Part shown: positions 1-9,154 of the stretch, one piece after another
How the letters are laid out: each line of letters begins with the position of its first letter
How positions within the stretch are numbered: position 1 is the first letter of the stretch
Assembly (NCBI GenBank): GCA_021792405.1
Contig: JAJYUU010000005.1
Location: 1 to 59,637, forward strand
Reading direction: 5' to 3'
Length of the DNA: 59,637 nt
Source: Actinomycetes bacterium
GTDB lineage: Bacteria > Actinomycetota > Actinomycetes > Streptosporangiales > Streptosporangiaceae
Notes under the pieces: model-generated
Told to the model about the DNA's origin: nothing
Databases searched by the model: none
The model's input: the letters and a program-made list of their open reading frames with translations, nothing else
Made by a program: the position numbers and the translations under genes

Positions 1-848
1 GGACAGAACGAGCAGATGACGAAGTTGGGCCCCTCGAAGGTCTGGTGCACCGGCGGCGGAGCGTGCGTGCGCTTCACGATCGGCTCGAAGTCGGCGATGT
101 TGAATGCGTACGGGTAGAGGCAGCCGTCCCAGCCCACCACGTCGAACGGGTGGTAAGCGTAGGTCAGCCTGGTCAGCCCGGCGGAGTTCCGCACGATCAC
201 GGGCACGTCCTCGCCGTCAGCCAGCAGCGGGCCGGCCGGACCGCGCAGGTCCCGCTCGCAGTAAGGGGCGTGCTCCAGGAACTGCCCGTACTGCGACAGG
301 TACCGGCGCGGCGGACGGATGTGCCCGCGCGCCTCGACCACCAGTGCATGCACGCCGCCCGGCGCAGGCCGCCAGCGGTGGATGGTGCCGCGCGGCACGA
401 TGACGTAGTCGCCGGCAGCCGCCTCGATGCTGCCGTATACCGACTCGAAAGTAGCCGCGCCTGACCGCAGGTACACGGCCTCGTCGCCGGAGGAGTTCCG
501 GTAGAGGTCACAGGCTACGTCGGCGGCCGCGAACGAGATGCGGAGGTCATCGTTGGCCATCATGAGATGGCGGCCGAGAACCAGGTCACCGCCCGCCGGC
601 AGGTCCTGGGTCCGGTAGTGGCGCGGCAGCAACGGGTAGTTGGGCCGGATCGCCGCTTCCGCGGCGACGTCCCGCAGCCCTTCGCTCTTGACGATCGCCG
701 TCGGCGGGTGCCGGTGGTACAGCAGCGAGGAGTCGGATACGAACCCCTCCTCGCCCATCAACTCCTCGGCGTGAAGGTGACCGGCCGCGTCGCGGAACCG
801 GGTGTGGCGCTTGCGCGGAACCTCCCCTGTCGTCCGGTAGTACGGCAT
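1..848 (-). CDS. hmgA: homogentisate 1,2-dioxygenase, C-terminal part cut by window edge
   Basis: Opens the ring of homogentisate to maleylacetoacetate in cytosolic phenylalanine/tyrosine breakdown. The 282 visible residues begin MPYYRTTGEVPRKRHT and contain EELMGEEGF, SSLLYHRHPPT, a cupin-type segment GDYVIVPRGTIHRW and PNFVICSFCP, all typical of the family. The Fe(II)-binding His/Glu/His set of this enzyme lies after the last visible residue, so catalytic competence cannot be judged here. The ATG at 848-846 follows a strong AGGAGG about 6 nt upstream. It is divergent from the DUF2637 gene across about 190 nt. Identification is by motif recognition; the main alternative is another cupin dioxygenase of the same family. 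Confidence 0.9.
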   Translation of the reverse strand, partial: MPYYRTTGEVPRKRHTRFRDAAGHLHAEELMGEEGFVSDSSLLYHRHPPTAIVKSEGLRDVAAEAAIRPNYPLLPRHYRTQDLPAGGDLVLGRHLMMANDDLRISFAAADVACDLYRNSSGDEAVYLRSGAATFESVYGSIEAAAGDYVIVPRGTIHRWRPAPGGVHALVVEARGHIRPPRRYLSQYGQFLEHAPYCERDLRGPAGPLLADGEDVPVIVRNSAGLTRLTYAYHPFDVVGWDGCLYPYAFNIADFEPIVKRTHAPPPVHQTFEGPNFVICSFC

Positions 849-965
849 TTCGTCTCCTCCTGACCGGCTCGTCATCGAGCGGACGGGCACACGCACTGGG
901 CGGGTTCGCGAAGATTCCCACCAGCATGCCGCGACGCGCCAAACGTACAGTTACCGCCTGCTTGC

Positions 966-994
966 TTGCAGCACCGCCCGTTCCTGACTATAAG
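966..994 (+). promoter_or_regulatory. candidate promoter of the DUF2637 gene
   Basis: TTGCAG (966-971) and TATAAG (989-994) are separated by 17 nt, close to the housekeeping sigma consensus. The predicted start near 1001 would give a roughly 40-nt leader that carries the GGAGG before the ATG at 1042. Confidence 0.55.
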
Positions 995-1041
995 GGGAAC
1001 GCGGTCAGGCCGACATCGCGGAGGAAGGACCCGGCACGCCC

Positions 1042-1995
1042 ATGAGCGCGGATACGACCAGCAGCCAGCTACTGCGTCCTGGCACTACCCGGCCGGAGCC
1101 GGCGCCCCGTGGCCTCCGGATACTGGCCCTTACTGCCGTCGGGATCGGCCTGGTGGCGCTCTGCGCGGCCACGTTCGTGCTGTCCTACGCCGGCATCCAC
1201 GACCTGGCCCTGCATGCGGGCATCGCCCCGCGGCTCGCTCGCGGTTATCCGCTGCTGATCGATGCGATGCTGGTGATAGTGCTGGCCGCCGTGCTGGCGC
1301 TGCGCGGGGCCGGCCTGGCGAGCCGGGCGCTCGCCTGGGTCACGCTGCTGGCCGTGCTAGCCGCCGCGGCGGGCGCCGACGCACTGCAAGCGGTCGGCCG
1401 CAAGCTGCCGCATCATGTCGCCGCCGTGACCGCGGCGGTGCTCCCCTGGGTGCTGGTATTCGTGGCGTTCACGCTGCTGCTGGCGATGCTCAGGCACGCC
1501 AGGCTGCGCAAGCTGGCCGCGCCGCAGCCGGCTAGTTCCGCCGTTGCCCCAATCACGACCGGCCTTGACTTGTTCGTCCGGCAGCCACCGCAGGCTGCGC
1601 CCGCGCTGCCGCTCACGCCGGAACCGGACGCTGTGCCGGGCGCCGCGGCGCCGGCCTGGCCCGAGCCGGAACCAGCCGTTGATGGCGAGCCGGGGCAGGC
1701 GGCCGGCACCGAGCTATCCGACAGCGAGCCCGAACTGGCAGTCGATGCCGAGCCCGGACTGGACGACCCGAGCAGCGACGAGGCGATACCCCGGCAGGAC
1801 GAGGCGTTCGAGCAGGCTGAAACGGCACGGGTGGCTGGCACCGCGGCAACTGACACCGAGGCAACTGACGCACCCGACGCCGACCCGGCCGGGCAAGACG
1901 AGTACCAAGATCTCCCAGATGACCCGGACATGCCGGTGTTCCACCGAATGCGGAGTCTGCCGACACCGCCAGAGCCGCCAGAGCCGCAGGCATGA
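1042..1995 (+). CDS. DUF2637 membrane protein with long acidic tail
   Basis: A membrane protein of unknown function. Four hydrophobic segments occupy about residues 26-155 and include the DUF2637-like run FVLSYAGIHDLAL followed by YPLLIDAMLVIVLA. From about residue 160 to the end (317) the chain is Pro/Glu/Asp/Ala-rich with repeated EPE and EPG motifs and is probably a disordered cytoplasmic tail. DUF2637 proteins are common in Streptomyces and relatives, sometimes next to plasmid-transfer (Spd) genes, but nothing here suggests a plasmid. The start ATG follows GGAGGAAGGA. It is convergent with ispF. Confidence 0.75.
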   Translation: MSADTTSSQLLRPGTTRPEPAPRGLRILALTAVGIGLVALCAATFVLSYAGIHDLALHAGIAPRLARGYPLLIDAMLVIVLAAVLALRGAGLASRALAWVTLLAVLAAAAGADALQAVGRKLPHHVAAVTAAVLPWVLVFVAFTLLLAMLRHARLRKLAAPQPASSAVAPITTGLDLFVRQPPQAAPALPLTPEPDAVPGAAAPAWPEPEPAVDGEPGQAAGTELSDSEPELAVDAEPGLDDPSSDEAIPRQDEAFEQAETARVAGTAATDTEATDAPDADPAGQDEYQDLPDDPDMPVFHRMRSLPTPPEPPEPQA

Positions 1996-2028
1996 GCGGC
2001 CGGCCCGGGCAGCGCTGGCCGGCCGCCG

Positions 2029-2514
2029 CTAACCGGACCGGGCCACCAGTGCGGTCGCGATCGCGGCGATTCCCTCGCCGCGGCCGGTCAAGCCCAGCCC
2101 GTCGGTCGTAGTAGCGGACAGGCTGACCGCCGCGCCGTGCAGAGCGGCCGACAACACGCGTTCCGCTTCAGCCCGCCGCAGGGAGATCCGGGGCCGGTTA
2201 CAGATGAGCTGGACAGCCACGTTCCCGATGTGAAACCCGGCGGCAGCAGTCAGCCGGGCGGTTTCCTGCAGGAGCGCCGCTCCGGGCGCGCCCGCCCACT
2301 CAGCCCGGTCGGTGCCGAACTGGCTGCCGAGATCCCCGATGCCAGCAGCGGAAAGAACGGCGCTGCAGGCAGCATGCGCCGCGACGTCGCCGTCGGAATG
2401 CCCGCTCAGGCCGTCCTCGCCCGGCCACAGCAAGCCGGCCAGGTAGAGCGGCCGGCCGACCGTGATCGGATGAACGTCAACGCCGATGCCGACTCGCGGC
2501 AGCACGTCCGGCAC
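2029..2514 (-). CDS. ispF: 2-C-methyl-D-erythritol 2,4-cyclodiphosphate synthase
   Basis: Cyclises CDP-methylerythritol 2-phosphate with loss of CMP in the MEP isoprenoid pathway. The 161-residue length fits the family. Metal ligands are visible in GIGVDVHP (Asp13, His15) and the [11 protein letters not shown] block, and the C-terminal [18 protein letters not shown] is diagnostic. It starts 5 nt after the carD stop and is almost surely co-transcribed with carD. In many actinomycetes ispD lies between carD and ispF; here it does not. Confidence 0.96.
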   Translation of the reverse strand: MPDVLPRVGIGVDVHPITVGRPLYLAGLLWPGEDGLSGHSDGDVAAHAACSAVLSAAGIGDLGSQFGTDRAEWAGAPGAALLQETARLTAAAGFHIGNVAVQLICNRPRISLRRAEAERVLSAALHGAAVSLSATTTDGLGLTGRGEGIAAIATALVARSG

Positions 2515-2519
2515 GACCG

Positions 2520-3002
2520 TCAGGACGCGAGAATCTCGTCTAGCAGCGCCTCGGCCTTGTCCTCGTTAGTCTTCTCGGCGAGTGCCAGCTCGCTGACCAG
2601 GATCTGCCTGGCCTTCGCGAGCATCCGCTTCTCGCCGGCCGACAGGCCCCGCTCCCGGTCGCGGCGCCAAAGATCGCGCACTACCTCGGCGACTTTGTTG
2701 ACGTCGCCGGACGCCAGCTTCTCCAGGTTGGCCTTGTACCGCCGGGACCAGTTGGTCGGCTCCTCGGTGTAGGGGGCACGCAGCACCTCGAATACGCGCT
2801 CAAGCCCCTCCTGCCCAACGACATCGCGAACGCCCACTAGCTCAGCGTTATCCGCGGGAACACGCACAGTCAGGTCGCCCTTGTCGACCTTCAGCACCAG
2901 GTAGGTTTTATCCTCACCCTTGATCACACGGATTTCGATTTCCTCGATCCGAGCAGCCCCATGGTGGGGGTAGACGACGGTGTCGCCGACCTTGAATGAC
3001 AT
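2520..3002 (-). CDS. carD: CarD family RNA polymerase-binding transcription factor
   Basis: Binds the RNA polymerase beta lobe and stabilises the open complex at many promoters. The protein (160 residues) begins [15 protein letters not shown] and has the N-terminal Tudor-like RNAP-interaction domain followed by the helical DNA-binding domain, including the conserved Trp in [18 protein letters not shown]. An upstream in-frame start at 3032 would add ten residues but overlaps the likely -10 element, and CarD orthologues begin at the Met chosen here. GGAAGGGG lies about 12 nt upstream. It is the first gene of the carD-ispF pair. Confidence 0.96.
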   Translation of the reverse strand: MSFKVGDTVVYPHHGAARIEEIEIRVIKGEDKTYLVLKVDKGDLTVRVPADNAELVGVRDVVGQEGLERVFEVLRAPYTEEPTNWSRRYKANLEKLASGDVNKVAEVVRDLWRRDRERGLSAGEKRMLAKARQILVSELALAEKTNEDKAEALLDEILAS

Positions 3003-3030
3003 GTGGCATGTACCCCTTCCGCAGAACCTC

Positions 3031-3036
3031 ATCTTA
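3031..3036 (-). promoter_or_regulatory. extended -10 of the carD promoter
   Basis: On the minus strand TGG-TAAGAT forms an extended -10, predicting a start near 3024 and a leader of about 22 nt before the carD ATG at 3002. No convincing -35 was seen. Confidence 0.45.
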
Positions 3037-3249
3037 CCACGTTCAGCGCCGGCGATTCTCCGTCGTTCGCGGCAAAGGTGCAGGTCAATGGCGCAGTTGG
3101 CGGTGCTGAAAATTGCCGGCCCGCAGCGCGCGCCGCCGGCGGCGGCCAGCGGGGGGCGCGACGGGCGCTACCTCGGGGCAGGCGGTGTCATGATGGCCGT
3201 CGCGGGCTCATACTGAAAGAAGACGTTCGCTCCCTGTCGAGAGGTAGTC

Positions 3250-4182
3250 GTGAACCCAGGCGGCGAACCGGAACGGGACGACACAGGCCTGCCACCGGTC
3301 GACATCGAGATTCCCGACGATGCGCGGGAACTCGATCGTGACGTGCAGGCATACCACCGGGAGCTACGGGCGGAACGGCGCCGGATGCGCCGCAGCCACC
3401 TGCACGGATCCCTCGCCAGGGACGGCGTCGTGCTGCCGGTGCTGGCCTGCTGCCTGATTCTTGCCCTCATCGCCGGCACGCTGCTGACGATCTTTACCGC
3501 GACGTCCGACCAGTACCTGGGCCGGGTTCCCGGCAACGGCACAAGCCCTGGCGGGCCGCGCACCGGCAGTTCCGCCGTCAGCAGCTCCGCGGCCAGCAAG
3601 CCGGCCATCAGCAGCCCGGCCGCCGGCAAGCCCGGCGCCAGCGCGCCCGCGTCCGGCGGCCCGTCCTCTGCTACCGCGCCGGGGTCACGCACCCGCGCCG
3701 CCAGCAGCGGAGCCAGCAGCGGAGCCAGCGCCAGCGCGCTGGCACCTCGCCCGGTCGTCGTGCCGACAGGGCGGCCGCTGCCGGCCGGCACCCTCACGCT
3801 CACCGCTAACCAGAACCCGGTCCCGCTGAACGGTCTGAGCGAGAGCGTGCTGGTGCTCGTGCCGCCCGGCTGCCGATGCGGCGCGGCGGTCAGGTGGCTA
3901 GCAGTGATCGGATCGAGCCGAGACGTGCCGACCTACCTCGTCGGCACCCCGCAGACGATCGGTGAAGTCCAGCAACTGCACTCGCGGCTGAGGGCGAGCT
4001 TGCGGACCGCCGTGGCGGTGGTTCTCGACAAGCGGAGCGTGCTGGCGAGCTACTACCCGGTTCGGGGATTGACCGCCGTTCTCGTGGCCGCGCACATCGA
4101 CCTTGGCCAGTCTGCCGCCTACGCGCAGAACCTGAGCGCGAAGGACGACCCGGCACCGCTGGTTCAGGTCCTCAGCAGCTGA
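3250..4182 (+). CDS. membrane-anchored thioredoxin-fold-like protein
   Basis: Function unknown. A charged cytoplasmic N-terminus (1-58) is followed by one transmembrane helix (about 59-83), a Ser/Ala/Gly/Pro-rich low-complexity linker (about 95-170) and an extracytoplasmic domain. That domain has LVLVPPGCRCGAAVRW (Cys208, Cys210), a middle strand AVAVVLD and GLTAVLVAAHIDLG, an arrangement resembling thioredoxin/AhpC-like domains with a CxC in place of CxxC. The GTG start follows GAGAGG. It is the first of two envelope proteins between carD and phoP. The redox assignment is inference from fold pattern only. Confidence 0.6.
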   Translation: MNPGGEPERDDTGLPPVDIEIPDDARELDRDVQAYHRELRAERRRMRRSHLHGSLARDGVVLPVLACCLILALIAGTLLTIFTATSDQYLGRVPGNGTSPGGPRTGSSAVSSSAASKPAISSPAAGKPGASAPASGGPSSATAPGSRTRAASSGASSGASASALAPRPVVVPTGRPLPAGTLTLTANQNPVPLNGLSESVLVLVPPGCRCGAAVRWLAVIGSSRDVPTYLVGTPQTIGEVQQLHSRLRASLRTAVAVVLDKRSVLASYYPVRGLTAVLVAAHIDLGQSAAYAQNLSAKDDPAPLVQVLSS

Positions 4183-4305
4183 CAGGCATGCTCCCGGAAT
4201 CCGCGGCGCGGCCGGAACGGGCGGGGCCGGCGCCGGCGGCGGCCTGCCTGGTGACTACGCTTTCCGACGTCTGTCGGACTTCCTCAGGACAGAGGGGAGC
4301 AAGCT

Positions 4306-4920
4306 GTGATCCGGAGCGGCTGGAGAACCGCGCTGCCGCGTCGGCTGGTGCTCGGGGCAGCCGCGGTGCTGCTTCCGGTGCTGGCCGGTTGCGAGGCCGG
4401 CAACAATGCCCCGACGCTGCAGTTTCACTACCCGACGGACACGGCCGGCACCGTCGTCGGAGACCTCTCCATCAGGAACGTCTTCGTGCTCGGTGCCCCG
4501 CTCGGCTCGAACTTGCACAAGGGCCAGTCGGCCAGCCTGTTCCTGGCCGTCGTGAACGACGGCGCACCCGACAAGCTGCTGGCCATCGCCGCGCCGGGAA
4601 CTGCTGCCTCGGTGACGCTGCCGAGCGGCGGTGTGCCTATCACCTACCAGCACCCGGTGTTCCTGTCCGGCCCCAAGCCTCAGCTTGTGCTCGTCGACCT
4701 GACCCGGACTGTCGCCAGCGGCTCGACGATCAAGCTGCAACTGACTTTCCAGAAGGCAGGAGTCGTCACGCTGGTGGTCCCGGTGATGCCGCGCGCGGAG
4801 CGCTACCAGACCTACGCTCCGCCGCAGCCGGGCATAGGGGCGGTGACGCCCGGCGCTACGCCAGCGCACACGGCTAAGCCCGGTAGCACGGCTTCGCCGA
4901 CGCCGTCAAAGTCCGGGTAG
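4306..4920 (+). CDS. lipoprotein with PCu(A)C-like domain lacking copper ligands
   Basis: Residues 1-28 form a lipoprotein signal ending VLAGC (Cys29). The mature part resembles the DUF461/PCu(A)C beta-sandwich: LFLAVVNDGAPDKLLA, then VLVDLTRTVASGSTIKLQL and a closing GVVTLVVPV. In copper-binding members the segment before this end carries His/Met ligands (HLMLMGL type); here it reads PQLVLVDL, and no equivalent His/Met pair is evident. It is therefore probably not a copper chaperone in the usual sense. A Pro/Thr/Ser-rich tail follows. The GTG start has GAGGGGAGC upstream. Confidence 0.65.
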   Translation: MIRSGWRTALPRRLVLGAAAVLLPVLAGCEAGNNAPTLQFHYPTDTAGTVVGDLSIRNVFVLGAPLGSNLHKGQSASLFLAVVNDGAPDKLLAIAAPGTAASVTLPSGGVPITYQHPVFLSGPKPQLVLVDLTRTVASGSTIKLQLTFQKAGVVTLVVPVMPRAERYQTYAPPQPGIGAVTPGATPAHTAKPGSTASPTPSKSG

Positions 4921-4953
4921 TGGTCGCGGCCGGCATCGTGCTCGCGGCGGGGT

Positions 4954-4994
4954 AGCCGGCTGGCGCGAACGTGCGCCTCGTCAGCCAGCCGGCT
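4954..4994. terminator. inverted repeat between lipoprotein and phoP 3' ends
   Basis: An 11-bp perfect inverted repeat (AGCCGGCTGGC at 4954-4964 and its complement at 4984-4994) with a 19-nt loop lies between two convergent genes; one arm is inside the phoP 3' end. There is no T run, so a bidirectional hairpin terminator is only a suggestion. Confidence 0.4.
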
Positions 4995-5667
4995 CGAACT
5001 TGTAGCCCAGGCCCCGCACCGTCACGATGTGCCGGGGATTGGTCGGCTCAGTCTCGATCTTGGTCCGCAGCCGCTTCACGTGCACATCCAGCGTCTTAGT
5101 GTCCCCGACGTAGTCGGCGCCCCAGACCCGGTCGATCAGCTGCATGCGGGTGAGCACTCGCCCGGGGTTCCGCAGCAGGACCTCGAGCAGCTCGAACTCC
5201 TTGAGCGGGAGCTGTACTTGCTGGCTCCGCACGGTCACCACGTGCCGGTCCACGTCCATCCGCACCGGGCCGGCCTCCATGATCGAGCTGACCGGCTCGT
5301 CCGCGTCGCCCCGGCGGCGCAACACCGCGCGCATCCTGGCCACCAGCTCGCGGGACGAGAACGGCTTGGTCACATAGTCGTCGGCGCCGAGTTCGAGTCC
5401 GACAACCTTGTCGATCTCGCTGTCCTTGGCCGTCAGCATGATCACCGGGACGTTGGACCGCTCGCGCAGGGTCCGGCAAACCTCGCTGCCCGGCAGGCCC
5501 GGCAGCATCAGGTCGAGCAGGACTAGGTCGGCCCCCGTGCGATCGAACGTCTCGAGCGCGTCCGGACCGGTGGGACAGACCGCGACCTCGAATCCTTCCT
5601 TGCGGAGCATGTACGACAGCGCGTCGCTGAAGGATTCTTCGTCCTCGACGACGAGCACCCGAGTCAC
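4981..5667 (-). CDS. phoP: OmpR-family response regulator PhoP/RegX3
   Basis: Phosphate-responsive DNA-binding regulator, partner of the kinase encoded just upstream. The receiver domain (1-120) has the acidic pocket EDE (8-10), phospho-acceptor Asp52 in LVLLDLMLPG and the conserved Lys in YVTKPFSSREL. The C-terminal winged helix ends TVRGLGYKFEPAG. Length 228 fits the family. The GTG start overlaps the phoR stop as GTGA, with GGGAGG upstream, so the two are translationally coupled. It corresponds to PhoP of Streptomyces and RegX3 of Mycobacterium. Confidence 0.95.
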   Translation of the reverse strand: MTRVLVVEDEESFSDALSYMLRKEGFEVAVCPTGPDALETFDRTGADLVLLDLMLPGLPGSEVCRTLRERSNVPVIMLTAKDSEIDKVVGLELGADDYVTKPFSSRELVARMRAVLRRRGDADEPVSSIMEAGPVRMDVDRHVVTVRSQQVQLPLKEFELLEVLLRNPGRVLTRMQLIDRVWGADYVGDTKTLDVHVKRLRTKIETEPTNPRHIVTVRGLGYKFEPAG

Positions 5668-6809
5668 TTGACTGCCTCCCTGACAGATCGCGCGGCCCGG
5701 TGGTCCGCTCGCGCTCCTGGTTGGTCCGTACCACCGACCGGCATCCCGCGCCGTGGGCGCAGCGGAAGCCGGAGCGTGAAGGTGGAGCCGTGCCCTTCCT
5801 GGCTCCAGACTGTGACGTTGCCCCCGTGCGCTGCCGTGACGTGCTTGACGATGGCGAGGCCAAGTCCGGTACCGCCGGTCGCCCGCGACCGCGCTGGGTC
5901 GACCCGGTAGAAGCGCTCGAAGATCCGCTCGCGGTCCCGTTCGGGGATCCCGATGCCCTGATCGGTGACGCTGACCTCAGCCAGCCAGCTGGACGCGGTC
6001 CGGGTGGTGATCACCACCCGCGTCTTGTCCGGGCTGTAGGCGACCGCATTCTCTAGCAGGTTCCGCAGCGCGGTGACCAGCAGGTCCTCGTCACCGAGGA
6101 TCTGCACGCCACGCTCTCCGGTCACCTCAAGAGAGATACCGCGGGCCGTCGCGCGCATCCGGCACCTGTCCACCGCTTCGGCGACCACGTCATCGAGCAC
6201 GACCGGCCTGGGAGCCGGCACCGGCTCGGCCGCCTGAATCCGGGACAGCATGATCAGGTCCTGCACCAGGTCAGTAAGCCGGGATGCCTCCTGGCGCATC
6301 CGCCCGGCGAACCGGAGCACTGCCTCCGGGTCGTCGGCAGCCTCCTCGACCGTCTCGGCTAGCAGGGCCAGCGCCCCGACCGGGGTCTTCAGCTCGTGAC
6401 TGATGTTGGCCACGAAGTCCCGGCGTACCTCGTCCACCCGTCGGCTCTCGGTCTGATCCTCGGCCAGCAGCAGGATCAGGCCGCCGTCGCCGACTTCCGG
6501 CCCGAGCGGCGCCACGCGGACGGCAAAGCTCGTCGCCCGCCCGTTAAACCGGGTGGTCATGATGTCGAGCTCGCCCTCACGCGGCAGGCCCTCGCGGCGG
6601 ACTTGCCTGGCCAGCGCCAGCAACTCGCCGACCGCCAGCCGATCGGCGTCGACGAGGCCGAACTCACGGGCGGCGGCACTGGAGCTGAGCACCCGGTCGT
6701 CGCTGTCGAGCACCACCGCTGACGACAGGAGCACCGCCAGCACCGAGCTCACGCCGGCGGGCAGCTTGCTCTCCTGCGGCAGGCCCGCGTCTGACATGTC
6801 CGAAGACAT
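5664..6809 (-). CDS. phoR: sensor histidine kinase PhoR/SenX3, no membrane segment
   Basis: Autophosphorylates and signals to the adjacent PhoP. A PAS-like domain (SAVVLDSDDRVLSSSAAAREF) is followed by HisKA with FVANISHELKTPVGAL (phospho-His about residue 138 from the chosen start) and a HATPase with NLLENAVAYS, DQGIGIP and GGTGLGLAIVKH. Known PhoR/SenX3 proteins begin with one or two transmembrane helices. Here an in-frame TAG stops the frame just upstream of the first possible start (GTG at 6869), and nothing before the PAS domain is hydrophobic enough to span a membrane. The ATG at 6809 was chosen for the GGGGGTG about 9 nt upstream; 6827, 6797 or 6869 remain possible. Confidence 0.9.
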   Translation of the reverse strand: MSSDMSDAGLPQESKLPAGVSSVLAVLLSSAVVLDSDDRVLSSSAAAREFGLVDADRLAVGELLALARQVRREGLPREGELDIMTTRFNGRATSFAVRVAPLGPEVGDGGLILLLAEDQTESRRVDEVRRDFVANISHELKTPVGALALLAETVEEAADDPEAVLRFAGRMRQEASRLTDLVQDLIMLSRIQAAEPVPAPRPVVLDDVVAEAVDRCRMRATARGISLEVTGERGVQILGDEDLLVTALRNLLENAVAYSPDKTRVVITTRTASSWLAEVSVTDQGIGIPERDRERIFERFYRVDPARSRATGGTGLGLAIVKHVTAAHGGNVTVWSQEGHGSTFTLRLPLRPRRGMPVGGTDQPGARADHRAARSVREAVK

Positions 6810-6991
6810 GAGTGCTTGCACCCCCATCTCCACGCATCGATGGTAAGCGTCCGGCCCGGTACAGCCCACTGCCCGGAGGCGCTAGCTGCGGCTATTCGCG
6901 AAGTGTTCACGGCCGCGAAAGCTGCCGTCCATGTTGATTGTGCCTGCCGTGCACCAGTGCTGTGACCGGACGATCACCTAGCGACAGCAGC

Positions 6992-7735
6992 TCACCGCCC
7001 CTGAGCCCGCACCGCTGCCGCGGCCCGCGCCGCCGCCTCCGGATCCAGGTACTGGCCGCCGGGCTGCACCGGGCGGAAGGTCTCATCCAGCTCGTACACC
7101 AGCGGCATGCCGGTCGGGATGTTGAGCTCGGCGATGTCAGCATCGCTGATCCCGTCCAGGTGCTTGACTAGAGCCCGCAGCGAGTTGCCGTGCGCGATGA
7201 CGAGCGTGACCCGGCCAGCGGCCAGGTCAGGAATGATTGCGTCGTACCAGTACGGCAGCATCCGCAGCACCACGTCACGCAGGCACTCCGTCCGCGGCAG
7301 CAGCTCGGGTGGTAGCAGCGCATAGCGCGGGTCACGAGCTTGCGACAGCGGGTCCTCGTCGGGAAGCGGCGGCGGTGGCACGTCGTAGGACCTGCGCCAC
7401 AGCATGAACTGCTCGTCGCCGTACTGCTCCCTGGTCGCTGCCTTGTCCTTGCCCTGCAGCGCGCCGTAGTGCCGCTCGTTCAGCCGCCACGACCGGCGCA
7501 CCGGCAGCCAGCCGAGATCGGCGACGTCCAGCGCGATGCCGGCGGTCTCGATGGCCCGGCTCAGCACCGAGGTGTGCACCGTGTCCGGCCGCAACCCGGC
7601 ACCGGTCAGTTGCTGGCCGGCCCGCGCGGCCTCGGTCCGGCCGCGATCCGACAGCCGGACGTCGACCCAGCCGGTGAACAGGCCCTTCTCGTTCCACTCG
7701 CTTTCGCCGTGCCTGATCAAGATGAGCGTGCTCAT
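6992..7735 (-). CDS. gpmA: 2,3-bisphosphoglycerate-dependent phosphoglycerate mutase
   Basis: Interconverts 3- and 2-phosphoglycerate in glycolysis. The protein of 247 residues begins [15 protein letters not shown] with the phospho-histidine His9 in the RHGE motif. It contains the family motifs [16 protein letters not shown] and [16 protein letters not shown], and the second active-site His in [15 protein letters not shown]. The frame remains open to 7930, but the family start and an AGGAT 8 nt upstream support 7735. Its place between mshA/YbjN and phoR matches the conserved mshA-gpm-senX3-regX3 neighbourhood of actinobacteria. Confidence 0.95.
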   Translation of the reverse strand: MSTLILIRHGESEWNEKGLFTGWVDVRLSDRGRTEAARAGQQLTGAGLRPDTVHTSVLSRAIETAGIALDVADLGWLPVRRSWRLNERHYGALQGKDKAATREQYGDEQFMLWRRSYDVPPPPLPDEDPLSQARDPRYALLPPELLPRTECLRDVVLRMLPYWYDAIIPDLAAGRVTLVIAHGNSLRALVKHLDGISDADIAELNIPTGMPLVYELDETFRPVQPGGQYLDPEAAARAAAAVRAQGR

Positions 7736-7885
7736 GCCCGAAATCCTAGCCCGCCCGCTTTCGCCGGGATCCGCGCCGACCGGGAACGCGGATAAAGCGA
7801 GCCAGCGTTCTCGCACCGACAGCCTGAAAACGGCGGGAATCTGGCGGGCGGTCGCAGAGTTGACCTGATCCGGAGGTGAGAGCCT

Positions 7886-9154
7886 GTGCCGCGACGCTAT
7901 CCACGGCGGATCGCGACCGTCAGCGTTCACACGTCACCGCTAGAGCAGCCGGGGACGGGAGACGCGGGCGGACTCAACGTCTACGTCGTCGAGGTCGCCA
8001 AGAGGCTGGCCGACCGAGGCGTCGAGGTCGACATCTTCACCAGAGCGGTTTCCCGCGATCAGCCGCAGGTTGCGGAGCTGGCACCCGGAGTGCTGGTGCG
8101 CCACCTGGCGGCTGGCCCGTTCGAGGACCTGGACAAGGCCGACTTGCCTGGCCAGCTTTGCCAGTTCACCTTTGAACTGCTCCGCACCGAGGCAGCGCAC
8201 GCGCCGGGACGGTACGACCTCGTGCACGGTCATTACTGGTTGTCCGGCCAGGTGGGCGCGGTAGCCAAGGAGCGCTGGGGCGTCCCGCTCATCCAGTCCA
8301 TGCACACCCTCGGCAAGGTCAAGAATGCCGCGCTGGCAGCCGGCGACACCGCCGAGCCCGACGTCCGGCTGCGCGGCGAGGCTGAGGTAGTGGCGTCGGC
8401 CGACCGGCTCGTCGCCAACACCGACGACGAGGCTCAGCAGCTGATCGGGCACTATGCCGCCGACCCGGCCAGGGTGAGCATCATCAATCCCGGCGTGGAC
8501 CTGTCAGTTTTCCGGCCGGGTTCCCAGCTCGAGGCGCGCCGGAAGCTCGGCCTGCACGAGGACGGCGTGGTACTGGTCTTCGCCGGCCGGGTGCAGCCGC
8601 TGAAGGCGCCCGACATCGTGCTGCACGCGGCTGCGCAGCTGATAGCCGACGATCCCGGGCTGGCGGGCAAGCTGACGGTCGCCTTCGTCGGCGGCCCGAG
8701 CGGTGCGGGGCGGCAGGATCCGGACGGGCTTGAGCAGCTGGCCGCCCGGCTGGGGCTATCCGGCCTCGTGCGACTGGAGCCGCCGTGCCCGCAGCCGGAA
8801 CTCGCTCAGTGGTACCGGGCCGCCACGCTCGTCATGGTGCCGTCGTACTCGGAGTCATTCGGCCTGGTAGCGATGGAAGCCCAGGCGTGCGGCACGCCGG
8901 TGGTGGCGGCCGCTGTCGGCGGTCTGCGCATCGCGGTCCGGCACGGGTACTCCGGGGTGCTGGTCGACTCCCGCGATCCCGGCCACTATGCCAGGGCGGT
9001 ACGTGACCTGATCAGCGCGCCGGCGAGCCTGGCCAGGCTCGCGCGGGGCGCTCGCGAGCACGCATCAAGGTTCGGCTGGTCCGCGACGGTCGACTCGCTG
9101 TTGCAGCTGTACGCCAGCGTGACCGCCGAAACGGCCGCAGCGGTCGACGCGTGA
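7886..9154 (+). CDS. mshA: D-inositol-3-phosphate glycosyltransferase (mycothiol synthesis)
   Basis: First committed step of mycothiol synthesis: transfer of GlcNAc from UDP-GlcNAc to inositol 3-phosphate. The 422-residue GT-B protein has the MshA signature [15 protein letters not shown] followed by [13 protein letters not shown], the central [22 protein letters not shown] and the GT4 motif [17 protein letters not shown]. The GTG start has GGAGGTGAG upstream. Its stop overlaps the start of the YbjN gene (GTGA). A PIG-L amidase for mycothiol conjugates lies at 52.1-52.9 kb of the same window. Confidence 0.95.
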   Translation: MPRRYPRRIATVSVHTSPLEQPGTGDAGGLNVYVVEVAKRLADRGVEVDIFTRAVSRDQPQVAELAPGVLVRHLAAGPFEDLDKADLPGQLCQFTFELLRTEAAHAPGRYDLVHGHYWLSGQVGAVAKERWGVPLIQSMHTLGKVKNAALAAGDTAEPDVRLRGEAEVVASADRLVANTDDEAQQLIGHYAADPARVSIINPGVDLSVFRPGSQLEARRKLGLHEDGVVLVFAGRVQPLKAPDIVLHAAAQLIADDPGLAGKLTVAFVGGPSGAGRQDPDGLEQLAARLGLSGLVRLEPPCPQPELAQWYRAATLVMVPSYSESFGLVAMEAQACGTPVVAAAVGGLRIAVRHGYSGVLVDSRDPGHYARAVRDLISAPASLARLARGAREHASRFGWSATVDSLLQLYASVTAETAAAVDA

